Shown here: piece after piece, positions 54,426 to 64,000 of the stretch
How the letters are laid out: every line of letters begins with the position of its first letter
How positions within the stretch are numbered: position 1 is the stretch's first letter
Source: GWF2-33-9 sp964500435
Lineage (GTDB): Bacteria > Bacteroidota > Ignavibacteria > Kapaibacteriales > UBA2268
NCBI GenBank assembly: GCA_964500435.1
Contig: CAZCNL010000005.1
Coordinates: 62,001 to 126,000 of the forward strand
Reading direction: 5' to 3'
Length of the DNA: 64,000 bases
The notes under the pieces: generated by a model
Seen by the model: the letters and a program-made list of their open reading frames with translations, nothing else
What the model was told of the DNA's origin: nothing
The model's database searches: none
Translations under genes and position numbers: made by a program

Positions 54426-57400
54426 TGAACTTAAAAAGTAAGAATATTTTAAATAGAAAAACCAATTTATGCTCTGTTGCCCTGACAGTGTTAATATTTT
54501 CTTTTGTAATAAATTACACACTCAAAGCACAAACTTTAACTTTAAACCATAATGAACAACACTTAAATAACCCATTTTCATTATTTTTCTTAAATTATTT
54601 TTGGCTTTTACAAAATCCTATTGATTTAAATTTAAATCAAAATTTCAATTCACAAGATACAACCGAAAAAACTTTTTCTATATATAAACAAGAAGATTTT
54701 TATAGAATTAACAACAAATTTGGTGAAAAATGGCTTGCACCAAAGGATTATAATCAAAAAATTGAAATAGATTCCACTTTAAAAAATTTAAAAACATTCG
54801 AAGAATTTGATTCAAATCGGGTTAATTTTACTTATCCCCTTACAATTGATGAATATTTAGAATTAAGAAAAGAAAAAATAAAAACTGAAATTTGGGATTC
54901 TGTTCTAACAAGATACGATTTAAAAAAAGCGTTAAGTCAAGGAGATTTAGCAAATACAATTAGCCAGGCAACAGGAATAAATATACCAATCCCCGCAAGT
55001 CCTTTGACAAGCATATTCGGCAAACCTCAAATAAGTATAGGAGTAAATGGCGAAGTAAATTTAAGAATAGGTTGGAGATTTGATTCACAAAAGCTTGGAA
55101 CAGTTTCTGCTTTTGGTCAAACTCAATCAACACCTATTTTTAACCAAGATATAAGAGTTAATGTAAATGCAAAAATTGGCGATAAATTTAGTTTCGGAAC
55201 AGATTGGAACACAAGAAATAATTATGATTTCAACAATAAATTTAAAATAGGTTACGAAGGTTACGACGACGAAATCATAAGGAAAGTCGAGCTTGGAAAT
55301 ATCGATTTCCCAATACCTTCGACTTTAATAGGTGGCGGACAATCATTATTTGGCGCAAGAGTAGATTTTCAATTTGGTCCTTTATTTTTAAAAACCGTAT
55401 TTTCGCAAAGAAGAGGACAAAGAAAATTTGTTGATGTTCGTGGTGGAGTAAGCAAGCAACCTTTTGCTCTGCGGGCTTACGATTATGCTAAGAACCATTT
55501 CTTTTTGGATACATTATATAAACAAATATATGACCAGTATTTTTTAAATGCAACACCGATACTTCCAAATACACCAATAGCACAAAAGAACAGAATAAAA
55601 AGAATACAAGTTTTTGAATCCACAAACGACATAAGAGAAGGAGTAATAAGAGCAGGAAATTCTGTAGCAATAGCCGATTTGCCAGGAAAGCGATTTGGAA
55701 TGGGTGAAAAATACTCGGATGCAGACAAGGCAAGACCAATACAAGCAGGTGTTGTCGAAAGAGGCAATTTTATGATTTTGGATTCGATGCAATATGCAGT
55801 CGATTATAATTTAGGTACGTTACATATAAAAAATATACGACAAGACCGCTATTATGCCGTGGCTTATGCAGTCGAAGGAGAAACATTAGCTGAAGAAGAT
55901 AATGTTTATTACGGAACATTCAGCAATCAAGCAGCACCAAATGATACTTTAATTTTAAAATTGATTTATAGACCAAATTTATTGCCTTCCTACAAATTAC
56001 TTTGGGATAGGCAAATGAAAAATATATATCAAATAAATGCAACTAATGTAAGCGTTCAAGACACAAAGATTAATTTATGGTACATTAGACAAAACAATGA
56101 TTCAGCAGATGTTTTACCAGGAGCTGCAGATAAATTAGTTACAATATTTGGAGTAGATAGAGTAAATAATGCATCTGGTACTGCACCAGGCGATGGAATA
56201 TTTGATTTACGTCCACCATTTTTTGATGCTGTTACTGGCGAAATTACTTTTCCAAATTCAAAGCCTTTCAGCGATGGATTGAGAAATTATTTCAAAAATA
56301 GTAATCCCGAATTAGCGGAACAATACACTTTTGACCAAGTTTATGACACTACTTACGATGTTGCAGCAAGAAATACAGCTCGAGATAGGTTTGTTATTTC
56401 AGGGGAAGTATCGGGAAAATCGGCAAATAGAATTGCTTTAGGTGCCTTTAACTTAGCACCCGGAAGCGTGAAAGTTACATTAGATGGAGTTGCTTTAAAA
56501 GAATATCAAGATTACATTGTAGATTATTATGCAGGAATTTTGACAATAAAAAATCCCAGAGCTACTATTCCAAATGCCAACTTAAAAGTCGAATACGAAC
56601 AACAAGATATATTAAATATAGCAACTAAAACACTTGCAGGAATACGTGCAGATTATCAATTATTCAAAACGAGATACAGCAATGCCACTCTTGGAGCGAC
56701 ATTTATGCATTATGACCAATCAGCAACCGTCGACAGAGTTCGATTAGGCGATGAACCAGTTGCTAATACAATGTTTGGATTTGATGCAAAATTTTCCTTA
56801 GATGCTCCTTGGTTGACAAAATTAGTCGATTTGTTGCCTTTTTATGATACAAAAGCACCATCATCTTTAAACCTTGCCGGTGAATGGGCAATGATTTTGC
56901 CAAATCCAAATAAACGCACATCAGAAATAGCTTCAGATAATGGATCATCGGTTGTTTACATTGACGATTTCGAAGGAGCTCAAAGAACAATTTCATTAGG
57001 GTTAAGTCCTTCGCAATGGCAATATAGTTCCCCGCCAGTTGATGATGCAATTGACACAACCGCTTTCGGACGGTCTTTGTATCGTGGTCATCTGTTTTGG
57101 TTCCAACACTTTTTACCTTATGTGCCAATTACAGATATTTATCCAAATAATAAAAATAATATTCAAGGACAAAGATTAGTAAGCCCTCTTGAAATATACT
57201 TCGACCCTAATATTAGAGGTATTTATAATCAAAATCCAAATTTCCTTGATAGCAATGATGTAGGATATTACGATCCAAACAATGCTTTTTCGAGTAAACC
57301 AGAAAATAGAAAGAGAATTTGGGGAGGTTTTACAAGATTATTATCTTCATTCAACACAAATTTCGATACTGAAAATATAGAATACATCGAAATAATGATG

Positions 57401-60400
57401 AATATTTTAGATAATAATCAAGGCGAAGGGAAAATGTACATAGATTTAGGACAAATTAGCGAAGATTTAATACCTAACGGTCGGTTAGATACAGAAGATG
57501 GATTTACTAAAGCAAGCCCATTCCCTAACGGAATAATTGATGCAGGCGAAGACGTTGGAATAGACCAATTAAACGATGACCAAGAAAAAGAAGCTTATCC
57601 ATTCCCATTAAATCAAGAGCCAGACCCTGCACGTGATGACTATTATTTCGATTTCGGAAAAAGAGATGATGCACGAACGATAAGTGATTTTTACAAATAT
57701 AATAATTTTGAAAATAATTCAAAATATTCAGAAATGGGACAATTCCCAGACAAAGAAGTTTTGAATGATAATAATGGTCAAACACTACAATTAAGTAATG
57801 ATTATTTTACTTATGAAGTAAATTTGACGCCAGACCCAAATAATAACCCACAAATTGTCGGTGGAAATCCTGCAAAAGGTTGGTATTTATTTAGAATTCC
57901 TATACGCAAACCAACATCAAGAGTGGGGAATCCGACGTATTCAAATGTTCAATACATAAGAATGAGATTCCAGGGCGGTTCTGTAAAATTAATGGTAGAA
58001 AAGTGGCAATTAGTTGGTTCGCAATGGCAAAGGACGAACGATTTCCAAAATGTTCCGCCAAGCGATAGCGTATTGCAAGTTTCATTTGTAAATTTGTGGG
58101 ATAACGGCAAAGCCCCAGACTTTTACGAAATGCCGCCTGGTGTTACTGCACCAAGATTGTTAAACAGTACAGACCCATATTCTGATATTCGCCAAAACGA
58201 ACAATCATTGAAAATAACCGTAAAGGATTTGAATTTTGGCGAAGAAAGAATGGCAACAAGAATTTTCCGCTCAATGGATATTTTCAACTATAAAGTAATG
58301 AAGTTCTTTGTCCATGGCGATAATCTAATGCCTGATAATATGGTAAAAGGAGCAATTCCAAAGGCTTATACCTATATTCGTTTTGGAATAGACTCAATGA
58401 ATTATTATGAATACAGAAGACCGATTATTAGAGGTTGGCAAGATTTACAAATCAATTTAGAAGAATTGACGGCAATTAAGCAAATAAGAGATACATCGAG
58501 AATTACATCACAGCAAATTTTCCCAACAAAAAATGATCCTTTAGCATACTTTATAATCAAAGGAAATCCGATATTAACAAGAATTCAATTTATTGGACTT
58601 GGAGTAGCTAACCCTCCTGAACAATTTCCAAATCAATTATCAACGACAATTTGGGTGGACGAGCTAAGGCTTATTAACCCCGAAAGAAGTGCTGATTGGG
58701 CCGGCGTTGCTAATATGGACTTGAAAGTCGCAGATTTAGCACAAGTTAATATGAATTTCCAAAACGCTTTACCTAATTTCCATAAAATTGAAGATAGGTT
58801 TGGAAATAGAGTAACAGCGATTTCTTGGTCATTCAATGTAACTGGTAATTTAGAAAAATTTGCACCGAAAAGCTTTAATCAGATGAAAATACCAATCACT
58901 TACACACATAGCGAACAATCCGAAAATCCAGAATATGTGGCGAATAATGACATAAGTTTAAAAGAAGCCGGTTATCAAGCACGAAACCAAGCATATAGCC
59001 AAGCAATAAATAGCGGTCTCTCTCCGCAAGAAGCAAATATTTTAGCGACAAGTGCTGAACAATCAGTATTGACACGTTCTCAAACTTTACGTGTTTCGGA
59101 TAATTGGGCTTTAACACAAGTTAAATTGGGAATTCCTATAAAGCATTGGCTTGTTGACCAAACTTTAAACGCTTTGACAATAGGTTATTCTTATTCGCAA
59201 GATTATGAACGCTCACCAATTTACGAACAAAGATTTAACTGGATTTGGAAATTAAATTTACAATATGGATTGAAAATATCTGATTTCTTATCTTTTTCAC
59301 CTTTGGGTTGGATGAAAGGCTGGGATGTTTTGGGAATTTATAGCGGATTAAAGATAAATCTTTTGCCAAGCTCAATAAACACTTCTTTTGATATGATGCG
59401 AAGGCGACAAACAGAGCAATCACGTTATTTAGATTTTCCAAGCCCCGTATTAAGAGAATTTAATGCTCAAAGACAAGCTCAAATGTCTTGGAAATTATCA
59501 GAAAATGGCTTTTTAAATCCATTATTTGATTATTCATTTAGTACAATTTCTACATTAGTTCCATTTGAATTAGATGAAAATGGCAAGCAAAGAACAGGAA
59601 GTGAATTAAGCAAATATATCTTTTTCAAAAATGGACAGCTCATAAATTTAGGCAGCAACACATTGCATAATCAAGTTGTGACTATAAATACTAAACCTCA
59701 AATTCCCGATTTGTTCGGAATATCAAGGTTTATTGATATAACTTCAACTTATTCAGCAACATATACGTGGCAAAACCCATTGCAGCCGAATCCACAATTT
59801 GTAGATGTTGCAAAAAATGCAAGCGTTAATACAAATTTGCGGATAAATCAGTCATTTAAATTAAAAGCTTTGGGCGATAAATGGTTTGATTTTGTATTAC
59901 CCAAAAAAGGAACTCGAATTACAGAAAGTGACACAACAGGTGGATTGTGGAAAGGAACTGTAAGTGTGTTAAAAAAAATATTTTTTGATTGGGACAAAGT
60001 TGATTTTACTTTTAATCAAACAAGTTCAAGTTTAAATCCAGGTGTTTATGGCGGAACAGGTTTTGATAATTTCTGGGCAAGAGGCTTTTTAGGTCGGAGC
60101 GACCGAAACGAATTCGGTCCATCATTCCCTTATCAATTAGGACTGGTAACAGACCCACACGGCGGTTTCAGTGTTGTTCCTTCAAACACATTCCCATATT
60201 TCGGATTCCAAAGTTATGTTGGCAAACGTCCTCCAAATGCCGTTCTGCAAGATAATTACAGGCAACAATCAACATTTGAAATAAAAACATCACGTAGACT
60301 TTGGGAAGGTGCTACTCTCGATTTAACTTGGAAAACTGACCTTGGATTTAATCGCAATCAAACTGTGATAACTGACTCCAATGGAACACCAAAATTTACA

Positions 60401-61318
60401 AACATTATAGCAGTTAAAAATTTAAATCGTTCATTTTTGACATTTCCATCAATTTTTGGACTGGATTTATTTGGCAACACAATCGAAAGTGTTGTTCAAG
60501 CATACAATGCAAAAAAAGCACAAATCGATGCTTTACCAATCGATACAATAAAGAAAAATGAATTACAGCAAGAAGCGCTTTCAGAAGCATTTTTCAATCA
60601 ATTAAAAGCATTTCACTATATAACTGGCGAGGCGGGCAAATTTTTGCCAAGTGTGAATTGGGCATTCAGGTGGGAAGGATTGGAAAAATGGGGCATTTGG
60701 GACGATTACTTAAAAAGATTATCATTAGAACATAATTATCAATCAAATTATCAAGAATCTATTCAAATAACAGATATAGGAAAGTTTATTCAAAATCAAA
60801 TGGTTCAATACGGCTTCCAACCTTTAATTGGACTTACTGCAACATTTGACGAGAAAAAGCTGAAAGGAGCAATGACGGCAACCTTGCGTTGGTCAACTCA
60901 AAAATCTTTTATGGTAAATACTGCGTCTCGTTCTGTAATATCTTCGCAATCAACGAATGATATAACAACACAAGTAAGTTATACTATGCGTGGATTTGAT
61001 TTCCCTATTTTAGGAATAAAGTTGAAAAATGATTTTGAGCTCAGCTTCCTTGGAACTTATAAAACAAATAAAAATTCAACTTATGATATAATGAATAAAG
61101 ATAGCTTCGCAGGCGGAAATTCAAATAATGGTTGGACATTGAACGGCAATACTCAAATCATAATTGAACCACGTGCACGCTACTCACTTAGTAATATCGT
61201 TACAGCATCATTCTTTGTTCGATACGAAGGTACATTTACTGAAGGTGCAGCTCAACCGGGCTATAATACCACTCAAGTCGGCTTAGACATTAGAATTGCA
61301 ATTTCGGGTGGAAGATAA
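54419..61318 (+). CDS. sprA: T9SS outer-membrane translocon SprA (Sov)
   Basis: 2299 aa, close to known SprA/Sov lengths (~2300-2500). SprA forms the giant beta-barrel through which T9SS cargo crosses the outer membrane, and in Flavobacteria it is needed for gliding. The N-terminus has a signal peptide ending near LKAQ. The body has repeated motility-protein segments (EVNLRIGWRFDSQ; SFGTDWNTRNNYDFNN; SVVYIDDFEGAQRTISLG) and ends with beta-rich strands and GGR. The start is a TTG (54419) or GTG (54425), as no ATG is in frame. Preceded by a sigma-54-type promoter. Cargo proteins for it lie at 0.5, 42.7, 44.1 and probably 61.5 kb. Confidence 0.95.
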   Translation: MLVNLKSKNILNRKTNLCSVALTVLIFSFVINYTLKAQTLTLNHNEQHLNNPFSLFFLNYFWLLQNPIDLNLNQNFNSQDTTEKTFSIYKQEDFYRINNKFGEKWLAPKDYNQKIEIDSTLKNLKTFEEFDSNRVNFTYPLTIDEYLELRKEKIKTEIWDSVLTRYDLKKALSQGDLANTISQATGINIPIPASPLTSIFGKPQISIGVNGEVNLRIGWRFDSQKLGTVSAFGQTQSTPIFNQDIRVNVNAKIGDKFSFGTDWNTRNNYDFNNKFKIGYEGYDDEIIRKVELGNIDFPIPSTLIGGGQSLFGARVDFQFGPLFLKTVFSQRRGQRKFVDVRGGVSKQPFALRAYDYAKNHFFLDTLYKQIYDQYFLNATPILPNTPIAQKNRIKRIQVFESTNDIREGVIRAGNSVAIADLPGKRFGMGEKYSDADKARPIQAGVVERGNFMILDSMQYAVDYNLGTLHIKNIRQDRYYAVAYAVEGETLAEEDNVYYGTFSNQAAPNDTLILKLIYRPNLLPSYKLLWDRQMKNIYQINATNVSVQDTKINLWYIRQNNDSADVLPGAADKLVTIFGVDRVNNASGTAPGDGIFDLRPPFFDAVTGEITFPNSKPFSDGLRNYFKNSNPELAEQYTFDQVYDTTYDVAARNTARDRFVISGEVSGKSANRIALGAFNLAPGSVKVTLDGVALKEYQDYIVDYYAGILTIKNPRATIPNANLKVEYEQQDILNIATKTLAGIRADYQLFKTRYSNATLGATFMHYDQSATVDRVRLGDEPVANTMFGFDAKFSLDAPWLTKLVDLLPFYDTKAPSSLNLAGEWAMILPNPNKRTSEIASDNGSSVVYIDDFEGAQRTISLGLSPSQWQYSSPPVDDAIDTTAFGRSLYRGHLFWFQHFLPYVPITDIYPNNKNNIQGQRLVSPLEIYFDPNIRGIYNQNPNFLDSNDVGYYDPNNAFSSKPENRKRIWGGFTRLLSSFNTNFDTENIEYIEIMMNILDNNQGEGKMYIDLGQISEDLIPNGRLDTEDGFTKASPFPNGIIDAGEDVGIDQLNDDQEKEAYPFPLNQEPDPARDDYYFDFGKRDDARTISDFYKYNNFENNSKYSEMGQFPDKEVLNDNNGQTLQLSNDYFTYEVNLTPDPNNNPQIVGGNPAKGWYLFRIPIRKPTSRVGNPTYSNVQYIRMRFQGGSVKLMVEKWQLVGSQWQRTNDFQNVPPSDSVLQVSFVNLWDNGKAPDFYEMPPGVTAPRLLNSTDPYSDIRQNEQSLKITVKDLNFGEERMATRIFRSMDIFNYKVMKFFVHGDNLMPDNMVKGAIPKAYTYIRFGIDSMNYYEYRRPIIRGWQDLQINLEELTAIKQIRDTSRITSQQIFPTKNDPLAYFIIKGNPILTRIQFIGLGVANPPEQFPNQLSTTIWVDELRLINPERSADWAGVANMDLKVADLAQVNMNFQNALPNFHKIEDRFGNRVTAISWSFNVTGNLEKFAPKSFNQMKIPITYTHSEQSENPEYVANNDISLKEAGYQARNQAYSQAINSGLSPQEANILATSAEQSVLTRSQTLRVSDNWALTQVKLGIPIKHWLVDQTLNALTIGYSYSQDYERSPIYEQRFNWIWKLNLQYGLKISDFLSFSPLGWMKGWDVLGIYSGLKINLLPSSINTSFDMMRRRQTEQSRYLDFPSPVLREFNAQRQAQMSWKLSENGFLNPLFDYSFSTISTLVPFELDENGKQRTGSELSKYIFFKNGQLINLGSNTLHNQVVTINTKPQIPDLFGISRFIDITSTYSATYTWQNPLQPNPQFVDVAKNASVNTNLRINQSFKLKALGDKWFDFVLPKKGTRITESDTTGGLWKGTVSVLKKIFFDWDKVDFTFNQTSSSLNPGVYGGTGFDNFWARGFLGRSDRNEFGPSFPYQLGLVTDPHGGFSVVPSNTFPYFGFQSYVGKRPPNAVLQDNYRQQSTFEIKTSRRLWEGATLDLTWKTDLGFNRNQTVITDSNGTPKFTNIIAVKNLNRSFLTFPSIFGLDLFGNTIESVVQAYNAKKAQIDALPIDTIKKNELQQEALSEAFFNQLKAFHYITGEAGKFLPSVNWAFRWEGLEKWGIWDDYLKRLSLEHNYQSNYQESIQITDIGKFIQNQMVQYGFQPLIGLTATFDEKKLKGAMTATLRWSTQKSFMVNTASRSVISSQSTNDITTQVSYTMRGFDFPILGIKLKNDFELSFLGTYKTNKNSTYDIMNKDSFAGGNSNNGWTLNGNTQIIIEPRARYSLSNIVTASFFVRYEGTFTEGAAQPGYNTTQVGLDIRIAISGGR

Positions 61319-61439
61319 TTTACAATTTTATTTGTCACATTGATACAAAAATCACTGCTTTTCCTAAAAACAAAATTAATTAGTCGATAATTTATTATAA
61401 TATTAGTTAAAGAATATTGAAATAATCAATCAAGAAAAA

Positions 61440-61455
61440 TGGCATAATTGTTGCT
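61440..61455 (+). promoter_or_regulatory. Sigma-54-like promoter before the dockerin-like gene
   Basis: TGGCATAATTGTTGCT fits TGGCAY-N5-TTGC with GG and GC correctly spaced. The expected transcription start (~61465) is almost at the ATG at 61468, implying a nearly leaderless mRNA. Confidence 0.5.
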
Positions 61456-61467
61456 ATATCAACAAGT

Positions 61468-62967
61468 ATGATTAAAATTAAACACATATTCGCTATAATA
61501 CTAATATTATTAATTGGTTGCTCAATTAATACTTTATATAGTCAAAGTATCCGTATAGTGCGGACTGATGTGGATTCAACCCGTTTTGATTTTATAACAG
61601 CCGGGTATGTGTTTGGGTTTGATGTCTATGTCGATGGAGTCGATTCATTCAACGGATTGAGCTTCGATTTAGAATGGGATGCACCAGATTATGTAAAGTT
61701 TTCTCAATGGGAATTAGGGAAATTAGGTCCTAAAGCAAATGCGCAACTTGTGAGCAGAATTGACCAAATTAATAAATTGGGCATTTTAACTGTCGGTGTT
61801 GGAACAGGACAAATATTGGATTCTACAACAAAAGCAATTTCGAAAGTTATTCATTTAGATTTTGTATTGCTACAAAGTGCTGAGCACGGAGGCAAAGTCA
61901 AATTTACATTTATCAAACCTGCAATATCATATTTTACAAGTGGAACACCAAAAATTATAGAATTAAAAGCTTCACCAATTGAATTTAAAATTCATAGTTA
62001 TGTTGATGTATATCCTGGAGATGCCGATAATAGCCATGAAGTTGACCATATGGACTATGTTAACGTAACTCTTTATATGGGAGTTGGCGGACCTGAAACA
62101 AAAAATACAAGAACATTTAAACGCACGTACCCTTCATCTTATTGGATTGCACAACGTTGTCTTGCTTGGGATATTGAGCCCGCAACTTATGCAGATTGTG
62201 ATGGAAATGGCGAAATAACAATTAAAGATATGCTTATTGTTAGCTACAATTTAGGTAAAACAACAGTTGGTCCACCAGGAATAGTCCACAAAGATAAAGA
62301 ACAAATTCCGTCGAATATATTTCAATCAGCAAACTTTCCACAAAATGCAATTTATATTCCGGTAAATATTTCTTCTAAATATGATTTTTATTCAGCAACA
62401 TTTAATATAAAATTTAAAAAGGACGGAATCGCAAATAAATTAATTGGAGTTAAAAACGGGGATTTATTTCCCGCCGAAACAGACTTAATTTATTTTAATA
62501 AAAGTGATAATACAGCACAATTTTTTATAACAAATAAGCAAAATACAATTTGTAAAAATAAAAATGGTGTAATCGCCTATTTAGTTTTTGCAGAAGATGC
62601 CAATATTGGAAATAATGAGATAATTATTGATGATGCCTCGGCAATTTCGGAAAATGGAATAATTTTTAATCTTAATTCATTAACAAGTGTTAATTTTGTA
62701 AATCTCGATATAAACAACTTAGATAAATCAAAAATGAACTTAAATCTTAAAGACAATTTTGTCGATATAAACCTGCCTGAAAACCAGTATATTAAGTTAG
62801 TTCAAATTCAAGATTTAAATGGAAAAACTATCCGTTCGTTGCAAATTCCAAATAAATTAAATCATCTTGGAATTGATTTGACCGGATTAGTTCCCACGGT
62901 GTATTTCCTTTCGATACAAACCGAAGATGGCAAGTTTTATGTAGAACCACTTTTATATTTCCATTAA
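61468..62967 (+). CDS. Secreted dockerin-like protein, probable T9SS cargo
   Basis: 499 aa. The N-terminus is hydrophobic and ambiguous: LIGC (C18) resembles a lipobox, while cleavage after LYSQ would give an ordinary signal. Residues ~28-170 look like a cohesin-type beta-sandwich (NGLSFDLEWDAPDYVKFSQW). Then two Ca2+-binding dockerin-like loops, GDADNSHEVDHMDYV (~184) and DCDGNGEITIKDML (~243), separated by ~60 residues. The C-terminus resembles a T9SS sorting domain (IQDLNGKTIRSLQ ... VPTVYFLSIQTEDG) but lacks the PNP motif. Directly after sprA and perhaps under similar control. Confidence 0.78.
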   Translation: MIKIKHIFAIILILLIGCSINTLYSQSIRIVRTDVDSTRFDFITAGYVFGFDVYVDGVDSFNGLSFDLEWDAPDYVKFSQWELGKLGPKANAQLVSRIDQINKLGILTVGVGTGQILDSTTKAISKVIHLDFVLLQSAEHGGKVKFTFIKPAISYFTSGTPKIIELKASPIEFKIHSYVDVYPGDADNSHEVDHMDYVNVTLYMGVGGPETKNTRTFKRTYPSSYWIAQRCLAWDIEPATYADCDGNGEITIKDMLIVSYNLGKTTVGPPGIVHKDKEQIPSNIFQSANFPQNAIYIPVNISSKYDFYSATFNIKFKKDGIANKLIGVKNGDLFPAETDLIYFNKSDNTAQFFITNKQNTICKNKNGVIAYLVFAEDANIGNNEIIIDDASAISENGIIFNLNSLTSVNFVNLDINNLDKSKMNLNLKDNFVDINLPENQYIKLVQIQDLNGKTIRSLQIPNKLNHLGIDLTGLVPTVYFLSIQTEDGKFYVEPLLYFH

Positions 62968-63047
62968 TGGAATTTATAGAATAAATTACATCAAACACAA
63001 ATAATAGTTAATTTTGCATTTATAATAGTTATAATTATGGAATTATT

Positions 63048-64000
63048 ATGAATGCTAAATTATTAAAAATAAAAAGTATATTTTTACTTTCCTCACTTGT
63101 TTTTTCGTTGCTTTTCACAGCCGCAGCCAAAGATGAATTAACACTCACAGCAACAAACGTTCGCAATCATATAAAATACCTTGCAAGTGACGAATTGGAA
63201 GGCAGATTCCCTGGCACAAAAGGTATTGAATTAGCTAAAGACTACATTTTAAATACTTTTAAATCTTACGGATTAAAAGCTCTCAACGGTACAAATACAC
63301 AAAGTTTAGAAGTGACCGTCGGATACGAATTGAGTAAAGATAACCAAGTATATTTTAATTTAATTATACCAAAACCTGGCGTCCCAATTGAAATGGTTAA
63401 ACCTGTTCGCAAAACTTGGGATGTGAATAAGGATTGGCTCCCCGTAAGTTTATCAGAAAATAAGGAAATTGAAGGTGCAATGGTATTTGCTGGTTATGGA
63501 ATTACAGCAAAAGACTTAAAATATGATGACTACGAAGGAATTGATGTTAAAGATAAAATCGTCATTGTTCTTACAAATTCTCCAGATGGTGAAAAAGAAT
63601 CGAGCGAATTTCACCCTTACACATCTTACCGCTACAAAGCTACAAATGCCCGAAATCATGGTGCCATTGGTGTGATTTTTGTGAAAATTCAAGGCGATTC
63701 TGCAAATGTATTTGTGCCGTTAGATAGAGACAGAGGCGAAAGAAATACAGGAATTGTAGCAATTCAAGTAAACCGCAATCGAATTGCCGAATATTTCCCT
63801 AAAAATTCATTATACCCAACTGAATTAGAAATTAACAAAACTCGCAAGCCAAAAAGTTTTGAATTACCAAATGCAAAAATTCATATCAAAGTAGACTTGG
63901 AAGATAAAAAAGTTAAAACTGAAAATTTATTTGCAATGCTCGAGGGCACAGACCCTAAATTGAAAGATGAGTATATAATTATAGGTGCACATTATGACCA
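63048..64000 (+). CDS. M28-type aminopeptidase, truncated by the window edge
   Basis: Runs off the right end; 317 codons are visible. Signal peptide (MNAKLLKIKS..., cleavage near TAAA). YLASDELEGRFPGTKG at residues ~44-59 is typical for M28 peptidases, followed by a protease-associated (PA) domain (~140-215; VKDKIVIVL...NHGAIGVIFV). The M28 core begins at the edge with IIIGAHYD, whose His is the first zinc ligand. Secreted or periplasmic metallo-aminopeptidase. The other zinc ligands and the C-terminus are outside the window. Confidence 0.9.
   Translation, partial: MNAKLLKIKSIFLLSSLVFSLLFTAAAKDELTLTATNVRNHIKYLASDELEGRFPGTKGIELAKDYILNTFKSYGLKALNGTNTQSLEVTVGYELSKDNQVYFNLIIPKPGVPIEMVKPVRKTWDVNKDWLPVSLSENKEIEGAMVFAGYGITAKDLKYDDYEGIDVKDKIVIVLTNSPDGEKESSEFHPYTSYRYKATNARNHGAIGVIFVKIQGDSANVFVPLDRDRGERNTGIVAIQVNRNRIAEYFPKNSLYPTELEINKTRKPKSFELPNAKIHIKVDLEDKKVKTENLFAMLEGTDPKLKDEYIIIGAHYD

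Noticed and set aside
56763..57128. 121-codon frame antisense to sprA
   Set aside because: It lies wholly inside a long, well-supported gene on the other strand; a shadow frame. The same holds for other antisense frames in sprA and in the 0.5-5.5 kb gene.
1..64000. Mobile elements, prophage, CRISPR array or defence system
   Set aside because: No transposase, integrase, phage gene, regular spacer array or known defence gene was seen. The HNH protein is of the common stand-alone type.

Overview
This is a 64 kb stretch of an AT-rich chromosome (roughly 30% G+C by eye) from a relative of the Bacteroidota, most likely the Ignavibacteria/Kapabacteria side of the FCB group. The evidence is a complete SprA/Sov-type outer-membrane translocon (2299 aa), several secreted proteins ending in type IX secretion (T9SS) sorting domains, propeller-OmpA envelope proteins, a dockerin-like repeat protein, and few strong Shine-Dalgarno sequences. 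Nearly all genes are housekeeping or envelope genes. There is no prophage, insertion sequence, CRISPR array or defence island, and I did not find a clearly new multi-gene system.

Layout. From 0.1 to 25.6 kb most genes are on the minus strand: a HIT hydrolase, a 1.6-1.7 k-residue T9SS cargo protein, a Rossmann-fold protein, a Nudix/glycosyltransferase/mtaB group, a REC-histidine kinase (plus), an OmpA-lipoprotein/PBP1/epimerase group, a second propeller-OmpA protein (plus, PorE-like), a STAS pair, asparagine synthase (plus), prs-rplY, tRNA-Gln, a lipoprotein with ferredoxin-NADP reductase, and an NlpC/P60 peptidase. From 25.6 to 42.6 kb most genes are on the plus strand: mnmE-mnmG with two parS-like sites, rmlD, a LolA-like protein, an SMR transporter, two thioredoxin-fold proteins, a REC/degenerate HD-GYP protein, a double-HD protein, an orphan hydG, an HNH endonuclease, a pyrophosphate-type phosphofructokinase, a half-size TauE, a Cys/Met PLP enzyme and an MFS transporter. 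From 42.6 to 54.2 kb the minus strand holds two T9SS cargo genes, a repeat-rich intergenic region, a zinc peptidase, pyk, rpiB, serS, acpS, cobB and aspS. From 54.4 kb to the edge are sprA, a dockerin-like secreted protein and a truncated M28 peptidase.

How the genes fit together. SprA, the two propeller-OmpA proteins and at least four probable cargo proteins make this a T9SS-using cell. sprA and the gene after it each have a close match to a sigma-54 (-24/-12) promoter. mnmE-mnmG with two parS sites, the strand switch near 25.6 kb and a DnaA-box cluster at 49.8-50.0 kb all suggest the window lies near the replication origin, but they do not agree on one point. The metabolic genes (PPi-type PFK, pyruvate kinase, ribose-5-phosphate isomerase B, PRPP synthetase, HydG) suggest a fermentative or facultative lifestyle; that is inference.

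Most start codons were accepted as the first plausible ATG. Starts were changed or flagged where a signal peptide, catalytic residue or ribosome-binding site argued otherwise.
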